64,000 bases of DNA from CAVYXK01 sp963772445 (GCA_963772445.1 CAVYXK010000001.1:930001-994000), one strand, 5' to 3'. Numbered from the stretch's first letter, positions 1-9,264 are shown. The notes: generated from the letters alone by a model not told the origin. Numbers and translations are program-made.

Positions 1-2
1 AA

Positions 3-890
3 CCACTCGAACCGCTGCCCGACTACCCACTTCACGTCGAATTGACCAAGCGGACGTTGCCAGGCCTCGCCGTCGTGTCTGGAACGCTGTCCGGTCTGCG
101 CCACGCAATACGGCCTAGCGGGGCCGTCCCGAACGGGGGGGATGATCTCTTGGTCGCCATCAATGTTCGCGGGTGCAGCATGGCGCGCCAGCGCGACCGC
201 GACCTGATCCTCCGGGACGGTGATGCATTGTTTGCGACGCGAGATGTGACCGGATTCACCCTCACGCGTCCGACGCTGGGGCGCTTCATTGGCATTCGGG
301 TGCCGCGTGAGGCGGTCGCACTGCTCCTTGGCCGGCTCGACGAGACGCCGATACGTCTCGTTCCGCACCGCACCGAGGCGCTGAACCTGCTCGTCACCTA
401 TGCGAGCGCGATTGCCGAGACTCTGCCACTCGCCACTCCTGAACTGCAACGGCTCGCGGTCAGCCACATGCATGACCTCATTGCCGCAACCATCCGCGCT
501 ACGCGCGACGGCCGGGCGATTGCGGAGGGACGCGGCATCGCCGCCGCGCGAATGCAGGCGATCATGGCCGACATCAGCTCGAATCTCGGCGACAGCGATC
601 TGGGGGTCGCCGAGATCGCAAGACGCCACCGCGTGACGCCACGCTACATCCACAAGCTCTTTGAGCGCGAATCCCTCACCTTCTCGGCATTCGTCCTCGG
701 CCAGCGGCTGTCGCGCGCACACCGGATCCTGAGTGACCCGCGCTTTGCCGATCGCAACATCAGCTCAGTGGCGTTTGATGTGGGGTTCGGTGATCTTTCT
801 TATTTCAATCGCACGTTTCGCCGGCGCTGTGCGGCAACGCCGACGGATATCAGGCAATCGTCAATGAGGACCGCTCCGCCGCGCCGCTGA
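3..890 (+). CDS. AraC family transcriptional regulator (5' end outside window)
   Basis: The reading frame is open to the window edge, so the true start lies upstream; a TTG at 42 is an internal possibility only. The last ~100 residues form the AraC DNA-binding domain with two helix-turn-helix units: the first around VAEIARRHRVTPRYIHKLF, the second around SSVAFDVGFGDLSYFNRTF, followed by the usual RRRCAATPTDIR end. The N-terminal ~180 residues look like the AraC_binding_2 (cupin-like) sensing domain. The ligand cannot be told. It ends 171 bp before the convergent methyltransferase gene. Family assignment is sure; the regulated genes are unknown. Confidence 0.9.
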   Translation, partial: PLEPLPDYPLHVELTKRTLPGLAVVSGTLSGLRHAIRPSGAVPNGGDDLLVAINVRGCSMARQRDRDLILRDGDALFATRDVTGFTLTRPTLGRFIGIRVPREAVALLLGRLDETPIRLVPHRTEALNLLVTYASAIAETLPLATPELQRLAVSHMHDLIAATIRATRDGRAIAEGRGIAAARMQAIMADISSNLGDSDLGVAEIARRHRVTPRYIHKLFERESLTFSAFVLGQRLSRAHRILSDPRFADRNISSVAFDVGFGDLSYFNRTFRRRCAATPTDIRQSSMRTAPPRR

Positions 891-1061
891 TTGAGATGGT
901 TAAGACCGCACTGTTGACTTCCGCTCCTGGCGCTACCCCCGCCGTTGGCACATGGCAACCCCATCCGCAGCAAGGTTGCCAGCCAGAAAGTCACACGGAT
1001 CCGCGTCGCGGAATCGCCTTTTGTCAGGTGCAGCGTATTTCGTGCGGCCCTGTTGCAAACA

Positions 1062-1898
1062 TTACGTTGGTGGTTTACGTGCGATCGCGTAGATCACATT
1101 CGTCTCGAACAAGGTCGCCTGCTGATTGCGCAGGCTGTTCAGATTATCGTTGCGCACCAACTCGGCAGTTTCAGCGTCCATTTGCGCGACCGTCCAAACA
1201 AAGCCGGAACCGAGGACAACGGTCCACCAGTCATCGATGTTCCGCAAGGATTGCCGGGACTCCTCGCGCTCAACCGCCGGGTCAGGAATGCCAGCGCCGA
1301 CCAAGAGATCGCGCACTGCCAGGACCGTTGTAAGGCGATCCCACGGGTTGAACCCGCCAAAGTGAAGGGCTGGAGGCGCATATCTTTTCACCGCCGCCCA
1401 GAAAGCGGTCGTCCCAGGTTCGAACATCCGCGGCCCCCAGGTGGTGATCGCGAGTTGCCCACCGGGCTTCACCATCCGCCATAGCTCAGCCACCTGTTTC
1501 GTCATATCGGGAGCAAAGAATATCGAGAATACGCTGACCACTGCGTCGAAGTGGCTGTCCTGATAGCCAAGGCTTTCCATATCGGGTTGGCGAAACTCCA
1601 CATTGGCGAGCCCGAGCCGCCTCGCCTTGTCACGTGCGCGGTCCAACAATCGATCGGCCAGATCGACACCAACGACCCGACCTGTTGGCCCGACCACCCT
1701 CGCTGCCGGGATCGCGGACGCGCCGGTGCCGCAGCCAACGTCAAGTACCGTCGCGCCACTTGGCAGCGCCAGCCGGTTCACGGTGCTACCGCCAAGCCGA
1801 GCCCAGAATGCAAGTGGTTCATCGTCGAAATGGTCCGATGCGGCGTTGTAGGCAACTAGGGCCTTGGCCTTGGCCGGGTAGGTCGGCATCTCAGCCAT
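1062..1898 (-). CDS. class I SAM-dependent methyltransferase
   Basis: A 278-residue cytosolic protein with the Rossmann methyltransferase fold. Motif I is VLDVGCGTGA at residues 51-60, the acidic end of strand 2 is VVGVDLA, and FDAVVSVFSIFF and VKPGGQLAITTW mark motifs IV and post-I. It resembles UbiE/COQ5-like and small-molecule methyltransferases; the substrate is not evident. The start ATG at 1898 precedes a conserved-looking N-terminus. It is divergent from the glutathione-transferase gene, with a 406-bp spacer between them. Confidence 0.85.
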   Translation of the reverse strand: MAEMPTYPAKAKALVAYNAASDHFDDEPLAFWARLGGSTVNRLALPSGATVLDVGCGTGASAIPAARVVGPTGRVVGVDLADRLLDRARDKARRLGLANVEFRQPDMESLGYQDSHFDAVVSVFSIFFAPDMTKQVAELWRMVKPGGQLAITTWGPRMFEPGTTAFWAAVKRYAPPALHFGGFNPWDRLTTVLAVRDLLVGAGIPDPAVEREESRQSLRNIDDWWTVVLGSGFVWTVAQMDAETAELVRNDNLNSLRNQQATLFETNVIYAIARKPPT

Positions 1899-2304
1899 CG
1901 GATATCTCTCCTAGGGCCGTGACGTGAAAACAAGAAGTTTTTGGCCCTGGGCTTCTCAACCAAGTCTAGCATAGGCCGCCGTACTTACCAATTGACTACT
2001 CGCCCCGTGTTCCAGCCAGCCGCGACCAGTGCTGGTGAGGGATGCTGCAGTCGGTCATCGCCAGGCCTCGAACGAACACAGGCGCCTGTGTTCGGCAGGC
2101 AATGACCGGTTTCCACCCCTAGCAGGCATAGCGCCTAGCCTGATACGCTATCACAAAAAGGGTAACAGGAGTCAGCTCAGGAGACGGCTTTCGACACGTT
2201 GAGCCGTACATAACAGTCGCAACGAACGGCTCGGTTGAACGATAAGCCGCCGTTGCCTGTGAGCAAAGGCCTGGGTACAAGACCTATCACCGCTGCAGGG
2301 AGGA
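1899..2304. other. 406-bp intergenic spacer between divergent genes, with a perfect palindrome
   Basis: No open frame of note. A perfect 22-bp palindrome lies at 2073-2094, with half-site CGAACACAGGC. It could be an operator for a dimeric repressor serving the divergent genes, or a hairpin in RNA; no T-run follows on either strand, so an intrinsic terminator is less likely. Nothing else was recognised. Confidence 0.5.
2073..2094. promoter_or_regulatory. perfect 22-bp palindrome, possible operator
   Basis: Two 11-base half-sites (CGAACACAGGC and its complement) abut with no spacer. It lies between the methyltransferase gene on the minus strand and the glutathione-transferase gene on the plus strand. 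The symmetry is direct observation; binding by a TetR- or GntR-type dimer is inference. Confidence 0.4.
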
Positions 2305-2972
2305 GTGGACGTGGCTGAAACCGTGACGCTTCACGGCTATCGCTTCAGTGTTTACAACGCGTTGCCCGGATGGCCCTTCACGAGAAAGGCACTGAATATA
2401 CTCGCGTTGAAATCAATCCGTTCGCGCCGGACGTTCCCGCTTCATATCGAGAATTACATCCATTTGGCAAAGTTCCGGTTCTTTGCCACGGCAATTTCAC
2501 CCTGTTCGAGACCTGCGCCATAACACGCTACATCGATGCCGCTTTCGAAGGTGCCTCGCTGACGCCAGCGCGTCCCCAGAGTGTTGCCCGCATGGCACAA
2601 GCAATAGCGATCATGGACAATTACGGATATTGGCCGATGGTCCGCCAGGTGTTTTCCCATCGGGTCTTCCGACCGATTCGCGGCCAAGCTGCGAGCGAGG
2701 CTGAGATCGCCGCGGGCTTGAAGACCGCCGTTCAGGTTCTGGATGCATTGGAGAAGATTGCGTCCGAGAAGCAAGTGCTTGATGGGGCACATTTCACTTT
2801 GGCTGACTGTCATATCGCCCCGATGTTCGACTATTTCCTGCGGGCCAACGAGGGCCGTGACGCGTTGTCACGATATCCGGCTCTGTCAGCATGGTGGCAC
2901 CGTGTTTCACTGTTGCGGAGCTTTTATGAGACCGACCCCGGTCTGCCCGATAAATCGGCCGACCTGCAATGA
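2305..2972 (+). pseudogene. glutathione S-transferase family protein, frameshifted
   Basis: The gene starts at a GTG at 2305 behind a good ribosome site (AGGGAGG at 2297-2303) and encodes about 222 residues. The first 18 residues (TLHGYRFSVYN) are in one frame. From about 2358 the protein continues in another frame as RVARMALHEKG, which joins perfectly if one C is restored in AACGCG. The thioredoxin-like N-domain has the FGKVPVL and ETCAITRY glutathione-site segments; the helical C-domain has LADCHIAPMFDYF. Either the gene is inactive or the base is a sequencing error. Confidence 0.8.
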
Positions 2973-3335
2973 CTGCTCCGTCCGGAACGTTGCCGTTTCG
3001 GGGTTCGGGTTGGATTTCCGCTTTCCACCCTGAGCGGCGGTAGCCGGGCTGCGGCCGTAGTCGACCCAAAACCAACACGGCTCCCGGGTGCGAACGCCGC
3101 ACTTGTGAAGAGCGCGTGGTGGCGCAGCGTCCCCTTTCATGAGACTGTGCCGCGTCATCCTTTGCCGCCGGTACCCGGCCATGCTAGGCAAGGTCGAGGA
3201 AGCGCTGCAAACGCTCGGTGGCTGCGCAGGGCGTCGTGGTCGCCTATGTTTAGCGAAGCCGGTCCGCACGCCGCTGATCTGCCTGCGCGGGCGATCGTGG
3301 CGGGCCAGGGAGAACGCTGATGTCGGATACGAGTC
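2973..3335. other. intergenic region with one repeat copy
   Basis: A 363-bp stretch holding a shortened copy of the dispersed repeat at 3021-3067. The rest shows no convincing gene, RNA or terminator on either strand. Confidence 0.5.
3021..3067 (+). repeat. dispersed ~57-bp hairpin repeat, copy A (internally shortened)
   Basis: Shares the blocks CCACCCTGAGCGGCGGTAGC and GTCGACCC with copies at 5171, 5973, 37226 and 38210, but lacks about 11 central bases. The full copies contain GGCGGT and its complement ACCGCC about 20 bases apart, so the RNA or single strand can fold, as in REP-type elements. Confidence 0.65.
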
Positions 3336-3893
3336 ATGGGTAACAGGATGCCGGCGGCTGCGACCGTCGCCCACAAGCTAGGCCATGAGCTGCTGGAAGT
3401 TGCGCTGATATCCCTATATCTGTATGTCTGCTTCGGCGCACTCATTCTATATAAGATGGCGATACTTCGAGGCGTTGGCGTCAGCTATGCGCCGTATGGG
3501 CTGGCGGCCGTCAAGGCATTGGTGCTCGCGAAGTTCGTCCTCTTGGGGCATGCGGCTAAAATCGGAGACCGGTACCAGAGACGCCGTTTCATTCACGTCA
3601 TCGCCTACAAGTCGTTGCTTTTTCTGGCCCTGCTGTTGGTTCTCTCGGTTATCGAAGAAGCAGTCATCGGGATCATTCATGGGCGACCGCTCCTCGCTTC
3701 GCTCACCGAGGTTGCCGGCAGTTCGCTTCTGCAAATTCTTGCAAGTTGCCTGATCATGCTGCTGATTCTCATCCCGTACCTGACGTTCAGGGAACTTGAC
3801 CAGGTGCTTGGTGAAGGAAGGCTGCAGCAAATCTTGTTCGAACACCGCGCCGGAACTCGTTCCGGCGGGCGTCCTCGACGCCAACAAGGTTAG
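3336..3893 (+). CDS. conserved small membrane protein of unknown function
   Basis: A 185-residue protein with four hydrophobic segments at roughly residues 18-40, 55-75, 92-115 and 125-150, a basic loop (KIGDRYQRRRF) between the second and third, and a basic C-tail. The segment PYLTFRELDQVLGEGRL follows the last membrane helix. It belongs to no family I can name with confidence. The start is uncertain because no strong ribosome site is visible. The 3' end lies about 90 bp from the remnant group II intron on the opposite strand. Confidence 0.6.
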   Translation: MGNRMPAAATVAHKLGHELLEVALISLYLYVCFGALILYKMAILRGVGVSYAPYGLAAVKALVLAKFVLLGHAAKIGDRYQRRRFIHVIAYKSLLFLALLLVLSVIEEAVIGIIHGRPLLASLTEVAGSSLLQILASCLIMLLILIPYLTFRELDQVLGEGRLQQILFEHRAGTRSGGRPRRQQG

Positions 3894-4041
3894 CCAGGTC
3901 CCAAGCTGCGGTGAGCGAGGATGGGAGACGACCCCGAATGGCCTAGCTACCGCGCCCATTCCTCGGCTCTACCGGGCGCAGATGTTCGCGGTAGGGACGG
4001 CCATTACTGGCCGCCCCCCGCACAGATCCGGACGAGCCCAA

Positions 4042-4329
4042 TTAAGGCATCCGGCTCCTACCAGGAGTAGGTGGCGACAAGCCACGAATGTTGGCAGCTT
4101 GTCGCACGCGGTCCAGCGCCTGTGGCACGCTTCCCCGGCTCTGAGTCCGGCGCGTGTTTTGCTGGTCCACGTTCCTCCCGGTCCCCGCCCTTCGCTCCAC
4201 CTGCTCCGCCGCCGGTCGCCCGGCTTTGTTCGCTGGCTTCGTCGCTGTCGGGTCGGAGGAGGCGCGCTCGATTGCTCTTCGCGCTGGCCTCCGTCCGCCG
4301 CTCAAACCGTGCATGCAGTTTTCCCGCAC
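4042..4329 (-). pseudogene. N-terminal remnant of group II intron reverse transcriptase/maturase
   Basis: This frame contains NTRRTQSRGSVPQALDRVRQ-like sequence, recognisable from the N-terminus of group II intron maturases. The palm and fingers domains that should follow are absent, and the frame runs directly into the domain V region. It indicates internal deletion of about 1.2 kb. Homology is by recognition of the motif; a profile search would settle it. Confidence 0.5.
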
Positions 4330-4374
4330 ACGGCTTTCACGAAGACGCCGTTCCCTGAGTGGCGCCGAAAGGAC

Positions 4375-4641
4375 TCATCTGTAACTTTTCAGATGAGCGA
4401 GTGAGCCTTCCTTCGCCCCCGCCGGCTTGGTCCAGTCCGCAAGTCTCCTCAGCCGATGATGTTCGGGTCTTTCGCTCATGGAACTTTCCACCTCACCGGC
4501 CTTGCTCATCCCGCTTCCTGTCCCTCCCCGACCGTCTTCGCCGGCCGCCTTCCCCGACCCACTCCGTCGCCAGGACCTCTGGTCGCGTGGCTTTCGCCGC
4601 GCTTCTGGTACTACTCGGCCGTCCGACGACTCCCAGGACAC
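4375..4641 (-). pseudogene. small open frame inside the group II intron
   Basis: An 88-codon frame in the domain IV region of the intron. Its last 45 residues (from MSKAGEVESSMSERPEHH) resemble leader peptides seen ahead of intron-encoded reverse transcriptases. It stops where a CTCATCTG hairpin begins (about 4374-4400). No reverse transcriptase motif remains. Most likely a remnant. Confidence 0.3.
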
Positions 4642-5170
4642 CGCTTCCCACTTCGCTTGCGCTTATAGGGTCACTTCCCTCGGTTGTTACACGAGGATCC
4701 TGGGAGCCCTCCTGGGGTCACGCTCAGATCTTCCTTACCGTGCCGTCCGCAAACACCTTGGTGCGGTGGGTGGATGAGAACGCCTTCGCCCCCATACTGC
4801 GGGCTCGACCTTGCCCCACCTTTGGCCGACCGGTTCGTCCTTGGGGTAGCCCCCATCGACTACGGCCCGGTACTTCTCCGCATACCCTTCGGATTCCGCC
4901 TCGCGACGGACACCCTGTCCTCCGAAGCTCGGCGAGCGGTGGCTTCAGGTCCGTCTTGCGTGTTTCCGGCCTTCCACCAACGGAACGGTGTCGGCACCCA
5001 GATTGACGTGGCTTTCGCGGCTCAATGGCTGGCCTATGCGATCCCCTACCGACGCTTCGCCTACGCCCTCGCGGTCGCAGACGCACGGCTCGGGGCCGAT
5101 GTGGTTTGCTATTCCTTCATCGTAGTGGACTTGCACCACCTACTCCTTGCCGGTCTCCCGGCGCACTCCG

Positions 5171-5227
5171 CTCTCCACCCCGAGCGGCGGTAGTCGGGCT
5201 GCCCTCCCGAACAGCCGGAGTCGACCC
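5171..5227 (+). repeat. dispersed ~57-bp hairpin repeat, copy B
   Basis: Near full-length copy with the blocks CCACCCCGAGCGGCGGTAGT, GGGCTGCCC, and GCCGGAGTCGACCC. It starts 5 bp from the 5' end of the group II intron, which lies on the other strand. Group IIC introns are known to insert next to hairpins, so the repeat may have been the insertion target (inference). Confidence 0.7.
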
Positions 5228-5466
5228 GGCGGCGCTGATCCGCAGGCCGGACGTTACCCCGGCGGCTATCCGCCCCGGCCAGCCGGCGCGCGTCGCCGGG
5301 GCGGTCGTTGGCGTAGCTTCAGGGCGGCTTCACCAGGAGCGTCGGCTCCCCTCTGCGGACCAGCGACGCATAGCGATAACACACTCAGCGAAGACCCATA
5401 GCAGCTCCCGACCCATCTCGGACTCTCGCCGTCGCTGCCTTTCCACGTTATGCTTATGCTGCAAAC

Positions 5467-5953
5467 GTGAGTAATCCAAGAGGTCAAACGGTGAGCGAAG
5501 CCTTGTCACTTCTGCCGGCGACCGCTGAGGATGCTGACGCCATCCGTTCTCTGACACGGGAAGCATATTCCAAATGGGTGCCAGTTATCGGACGTGAGCC
5601 CAAGCCGATGACAGCCGACTATGCGGAAGCCGTGAAGAATCACCGCATCGACCTACTGTATCTAGATGGCAAGCTAGCGGCCCTCATCGAGATGATTCTG
5701 GAGCCCCGACCATCTTCTCATCGAGAATGTCGCGGTATCTCCAGCTTTTCAGGGTAAAGGCTTGGGACGAAAGCTAATGGCTCATGCCGAGCAGGTAGCC
5801 GTGTCGCTGGGGCACCCTGAAATCAAGCTCTACACCAATAAGCTCTTTGCCAAGAATGTGCAGTTCTATCAGAAACTGGGCTATGGGGTTGATCGGGAGG
5901 AGGAGTTCAAGGGCGGGTTTGTCGTCCACATGAGCAAGCTAGTTCAAGCATGA
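5467..5953 (+). pseudogene. GNAT family N-acetyltransferase, frameshifted
   Basis: Residues 1-80 read in one frame (DADAIRSLTREAYSKWVP, LDGKLAALIEMI). Removing one C from the four-C run at 5704-5707 restores the second half without a gap: DHLLIENVAVSPAFQGKGLG, then HAEQVA and FAKNVQFYQKLGY. That half contains the acetyl-CoA loop (QGKGLG) of GNAT enzymes. The GTG at 5467 is the outermost start; a GTG at 5491 is also possible. Acceptor substrate unknown. Single-base error or true inactivation cannot be separated here. Confidence 0.8.
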
Positions 5954-5972
5954 GGCCTAGGCTCTAGGTCCG

Positions 5973-6029
5973 CTCCCCACCCTGAGCGGCGGTAGCCAGG
6001 CTGCCCACCCGAACCGCCGGAGTTGACCC
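5973..6029 (+). repeat. dispersed ~57-bp hairpin repeat, copy C
   Basis: Full-length copy. It reads CCCACCCTGAGCGGCGGTAG, then GGCTGCCCACCCGAACCGCC, then GGAGTTGACCC. The GGCGGT and ACCGCC blocks can pair. It lies between the acetyltransferase remnant and the cyclopropane synthase gene. Confidence 0.7.
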
Positions 6030-6189
6030 GACTGAGCCATTTGGACCAGCGTCCGGCAACGGCCGGAGTTACCAATGACCGGCCCTTCACGGTCTCGGTA
6101 GCCGACGGATCATTCGGTCGGTGGCCAATATCGTGATTGGTGCGAGCGGGTTGGCCATGCTCACGATCCTATACCGTGCTTCGACGGCA

Positions 6190-7237
6190 TCAAACTCGCC
6201 GATAGATGAAGCCGCGGTCTTTCGGAAAATGCCCCTTGCCCTTGGTGAAGATGACGTGGTGCAGATTGAGGTTCCCACCTCCCGGCCGAAATCCCTCGAT
6301 AACGCCGCATAGATAGTAGTTCCACACACGACGGAACCGCTCGGTAAAAACCTGCGGATCGATCGCCTGGATTTCCGGCCAATGCGTCTCGAAATTGCTC
6401 AGCCAGTTTTCAGCGGTGCGCTGGTAGTGCCAACTCAGGTCCTCAACGTCGAGGACGTGCAAGCCGTGGTGGTCCAGCAATTCCAGTGTGCGCGCCAGAC
6501 TGGGGACACTGCCGCCAGGAAACACATACTTGATCGTCAAGAACTCGGTGGCAAACTGCTTGATGTAGCCGGTGGTCGAGATCATGCCGATGCCGCCCGG
6601 CTTCAGCGCGGTCGCGATGCTCTCGATCCAGCGAGGTTGACTGGCGAACCCGGCATGTTCATAGACCCCGACCGACAAATAACGATCATACGCTGCCGGT
6701 TCCTGCTTCAGGTCGCGATGATCCCGCTCCACAATGCGCACTCGTCCGGTTAGCCCTCGCTGTTCAAGTCGTGCCTGCATGATCCGATTCTGCTCTGGCA
6801 CAAGGCCGTAAATCACCACATCCGCGCCATACTTCTCCGCAGCGACCATCGCCAAGCCGCCCCAGCCAGAACCTACCTCCACCAGTCGATCCCCCGGCAT
6901 AAGGAGCAGCTTGCGGCAGATGTAATCGCATCGCTGACGCTGCGCCTCGGCCAAAGTCGTCGTGCCCTCCGCCCAGTAGCCTTCGGCGTAGAGGCAGTCA
7001 TCACCAAGCATCAGCCGGAAGAACTCGAATGGCAACCCGTAGTGGTGCCTGGCGTTGGCCTTCGCCCGCACCAAATCACGATTGCTGTCGCGCCACTCGA
7101 GATAACGGCGCTTCGCCAGGAGCAACGGGTTGGCCCGGTAGCGGTAACCACCGGAGAACGCCATGTGCATCAGGCCGCCGACGGCGCGATCGCCGTCGAT
7201 GTCAATATCGCCGTCGAAATAGGCAAGAATCCAACAT
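6190..7237 (-). pseudogene. cfa: cyclopropane-fatty-acyl-phospholipid synthase, 5'-truncated by IS
   Basis: The product would methylate unsaturated acyl chains of membrane phospholipids using SAM. Visible are the family segments YGLPFEFFRLML, EGTTTLAEAQRQRCDYIC, the SAM motif VEVGSGWGGLA, FDVLD-type region, and the C-terminal FETHWPEI and RVWNYYLCG blocks. Upstream of the first ATG the frame stays open and typical (AYFDGDIDIDGDRAVGGLM) right up to 7237, where the IS5-type element begins. The first ~80-100 residues are therefore lost, and no other copy of them is seen beyond the IS. The catalytic half is complete. Confidence 0.85.
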
Positions 7238-7238
7238 A

Positions 7239-8409
7239 CTACTGGTTGCGGGTTTCCGGCGTTGCGGGGCTGGGCGAGCGCGAACGATCAAGCGAAGACC
7301 CAGGAGTGCCGCCTCGATGCGATGATTTTGTAATATTGTGGGTCGGAGGTCGGAATTTTGTCATTCCGGAGCCGTGCGGAGTCACGGCCCCGTCGGCGCT
7401 GTCACAATTCGGCACACAACGCCCGGCAGACGCTAGCAGAGATGGCGTAGGTTGATCATCGTATACGCCAACGTTTTAAACGCATAATGTAGCTGACTGA
7501 GGCGCTCGAACCGGAGCAGCAAGCGGCGGAACTTATCCTCCCAACCAAACACGCGCTCGATGGTGTTGAAACGTTCCTTGAATATGTCTGCACTGAACAA
7601 CCGTTTCCGGCCGCGTTTGGCAGATTTCCTGCCTCTGGGATTGGTATTGATATTGGGCACCATGCCGCAGTTGAAGATCGCCTTCCGATTCTGTCGGCAA
7701 TCGTATACGCCGTCCAGGCTGACAATCGTTCCCTGAAGGTCAAGACCAACAAAACGGGCTATCCGCATCACGTTCGGCAAGGCCGCGCGCAGGAGCGGCG
7801 ATTCATTGTGGTTGCCAGGAGCCGCGACAAACGGCGCGATGACATTGCAATTTCGGTCGCAGAAGGCGACGACCTTATCGCCCTTGATCCTCTTGTGTCT
7901 GTTGAAGCCGATGTTGTCGCCGCCCTTTTTCGCAGCCGTCGTGGTGCCATCGCCGTGGATGATAGTCACGTCGAGAAGGCTAGTCTGGTGAAGCCTCAGT
8001 ACCACGGTCATGAAAATGATATCAAAACAGCCGCCGGCCTGCCACCGCCGGAAGGCGCCATAAATTCGGGTGTAGTGGATCTCGGGGCGACCGTCAGCGT
8101 CTTTTGCAATCGGCAATTCTTTCCATTGACACCCCAGGTACAGAATTTTCAGGATGTAATTGAACAGGGTATGGAGGGACAGCTTCGGCGCCGGGCCCCG
8201 GCGTCCAACGGTCAGGTGGTGGGGTAAGACAAATTGTCGGAACTGCTCCGGGCTCAGTTCGGTCGGAATGCCCCAGGATTGCTCACTTTTCGCCATTTTG
8301 ACCCCCAAAGAAAGGGGAGCCTGCATCGGCTAAGGCGATTTCGCCAAAACGCCGCGATTTCAAAACCCTACCGGTGGATCTGACCTGACTGGAAACCCGC
8401 AACCAGTAG
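7239..8409 (-). mobile_element. IS5-type insertion sequence, copy 1
   Basis: Bounded by 19-bp inverted repeats CTACTGGTTGCGGGTTTCC at 7239-7257 and its complement ending at 8409. It carries one transposase gene. A second copy in the opposite orientation lies at 26337-27503. The flanking bases (ACATA on the left, TGTAA on the right) give no clear target duplication, and the interrupted cfa gene does not resume on the far side, so DNA next to the element has been lost or rearranged. Confidence 0.85.
7433..8296 (-). CDS. IS5 family transposase (copy 1, intact)
   Basis: A 287-residue DDE transposase starting at MAKSEQSWGIP; an earlier in-frame start at 8326 exists. It has the N-terminal DUF4096-like segment (CQWKELP, RIYGAFRRWQAGG), the first catalytic Asp in VTIIHGDGTTTAAKKGG, the second in SLDGVYDCRQNRK, and ERVFGWEDKFRRLLLRFER as the Glu region with the R-x3-R-x6 spacing typical of IS5 relatives. 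The frame is intact here and broken in copy 2, so this copy could mobilise both. Confidence 0.85.
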   Translation of the reverse strand: MAKSEQSWGIPTELSPEQFRQFVLPHHLTVGRRGPAPKLSLHTLFNYILKILYLGCQWKELPIAKDADGRPEIHYTRIYGAFRRWQAGGCFDIIFMTVVLRLHQTSLLDVTIIHGDGTTTAAKKGGDNIGFNRHKRIKGDKVVAFCDRNCNVIAPFVAAPGNHNESPLLRAALPNVMRIARFVGLDLQGTIVSLDGVYDCRQNRKAIFNCGMVPNINTNPRGRKSAKRGRKRLFSADIFKERFNTIERVFGWEDKFRRLLLRFERLSQLHYAFKTLAYTMINLRHLC

Positions 8410-8563
8410 TGTAAGACATAAAAGAATCGGGCAGCCATAGGGGCGATTCCGAAAAGAATCGTGAAACCGCCGCGGATGATGGATCCTTGCGAAGTCGCGG
8501 AAGCGATTCCCCGCGCCCTGCAGACCAGCGAGTCTGCCTCCCAATGCCGATTCGGGAGGTACT

Positions 8564-8800
8564 ATGGTCATCAGGGAGCGCTTCTCCTACCAAGGAATTC
8601 GCGACGTTCTGGGCGGCTTGCTGGAGCAGGACCTTCACGCGAAACGTGTCAATTCTCTCTGTGACGCCACGCTTGGCGTGTTGCACAGCGGCTCCCTGGC
8701 GATCTGTGCCATCGGCCAAGGCCTCGCCGCCGCGCGTAGTTTGAAGCCCAAGCATGCGATCAAGCAGGTCGACCGACTGCTCTCCAAGACACGGACATAA
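8564..8800 (+). pseudogene. IS4 family transposase, N-terminal remnant
   Basis: Seventy-eight residues (LLEQDLHAKRVNSL, ATLGVLHSGSLAICAIGQ, KPKHAIKQVDRLLS) match the N-terminus of IS4-type transposases; the DDE domain is absent. The frame ends where the next mobile-element sequence (DUF5372-like) begins at about 8801. It is a relic truncated by a later insertion or deletion. Confidence 0.65.
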
Positions 8801-8810
8801 TGCTGGATAT

Positions 8811-9257
8811 CAGGTCCGTGAAGCGACAATACACTACCGCTTCCATCCTTACGCAGGCCTGACCCTCGCCATTACCGGAAGGAATGTTCATCGTGGCTTC
8901 GAGGTTCTAATCGTCCGCCAGCCGGACGGCACCGTCGGGCATATCCCGGAATGGATGACGCGACCTGAGGCAGCAGCTCTCAACCTGCGCGACCCTCCGA
9001 CCATCCCGGTGCAGTGCTTGCGTGATCTACGTGACATGCTTGATGGCCTTCTAGGCTTGTTCCCTGACAACTCGATCAGCGGAGGGAGCCATGCGCCGAC
9101 GATGCAGTCACGTCCAACAGGATCTGTTTCACCTGAGCCCACCCGAGCCGCAGCTGCGCCCAGAGGAGTCCATAGAAGTCCTTCCATTGGTACAGGACCT
9201 GCTGCGGGAGATCCTGTCCGGCTTGACCGCCGACGCGGCCGACATGGAGGGCGGTGA
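8811..9257 (+). pseudogene. DUF5372-like accessory protein of a recombinase element, start missing
   Basis: The segment REATIHYRFHPYAGLTL, then HRGFEVLIVRQPDGT and HIPEWMTRPEAAAL, is typical of a small protein encoded ahead of large serine recombinases in some bacterial transposons. No start codon lies at the homologous position: the frame runs back into the IS4 remnant. The end of the conserved part is near 9060; beyond it the frame overlaps the next small gene. Confidence 0.5.
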
Positions 9258-9264
9258 TGAGTAA
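9091..9264 (+). CDS. small accessory protein of the recombinase element
   Basis: A 57-residue frame from ATG 9091 (preceded by GGAGGGAG) to TAA at 9262, overlapping the recombinase start at 9257. The sequence (FHLSPPEPQLRPEESIEVLP, then VQDLLREILS) is acidic. Gene order of small protein then recombinase is usual for these elements. Function unknown. Confidence 0.5.
   Translation: MRRRCSHVQQDLFHLSPPEPQLRPEESIEVLPLVQDLLREILSGLTADAADMEGGDE

Larger units (their letters stand above)
3984..5166 (-). mobile_element. degenerate group II intron with decayed maturase ORF
   Basis: Read on the minus strand, the element begins at 5166 with GTGCGCC, the group II 5' signature, and carries about 600 bases like domains I-III. 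Near the 3' end lies a domain V-like hairpin (about 4043-4077, with AGCCGGATGC and GTCCGGAT arms) followed by a domain VI-like stem ending in CCCTACCGCGAAC at 3984. A second domain V-like hairpin is at about 4311-4345 (AGCCGTGTGC and GCACGGTTT arms). Between them the frame reads NTRRTQSRGSVPQALDRVRQ-like maturase N-terminal sequence, then stops: the reverse transcriptase domains are missing. The 5' end abuts repeat copy B. It is probably no longer self-mobile. Boundaries are approximate. Confidence 0.65.

Noticed and set aside
4359..5006. 215-codon plus-strand frame in the intron
   Set aside because: Pro/Ser/Arg-rich product with no motif, opposite the group II ribozyme domains.
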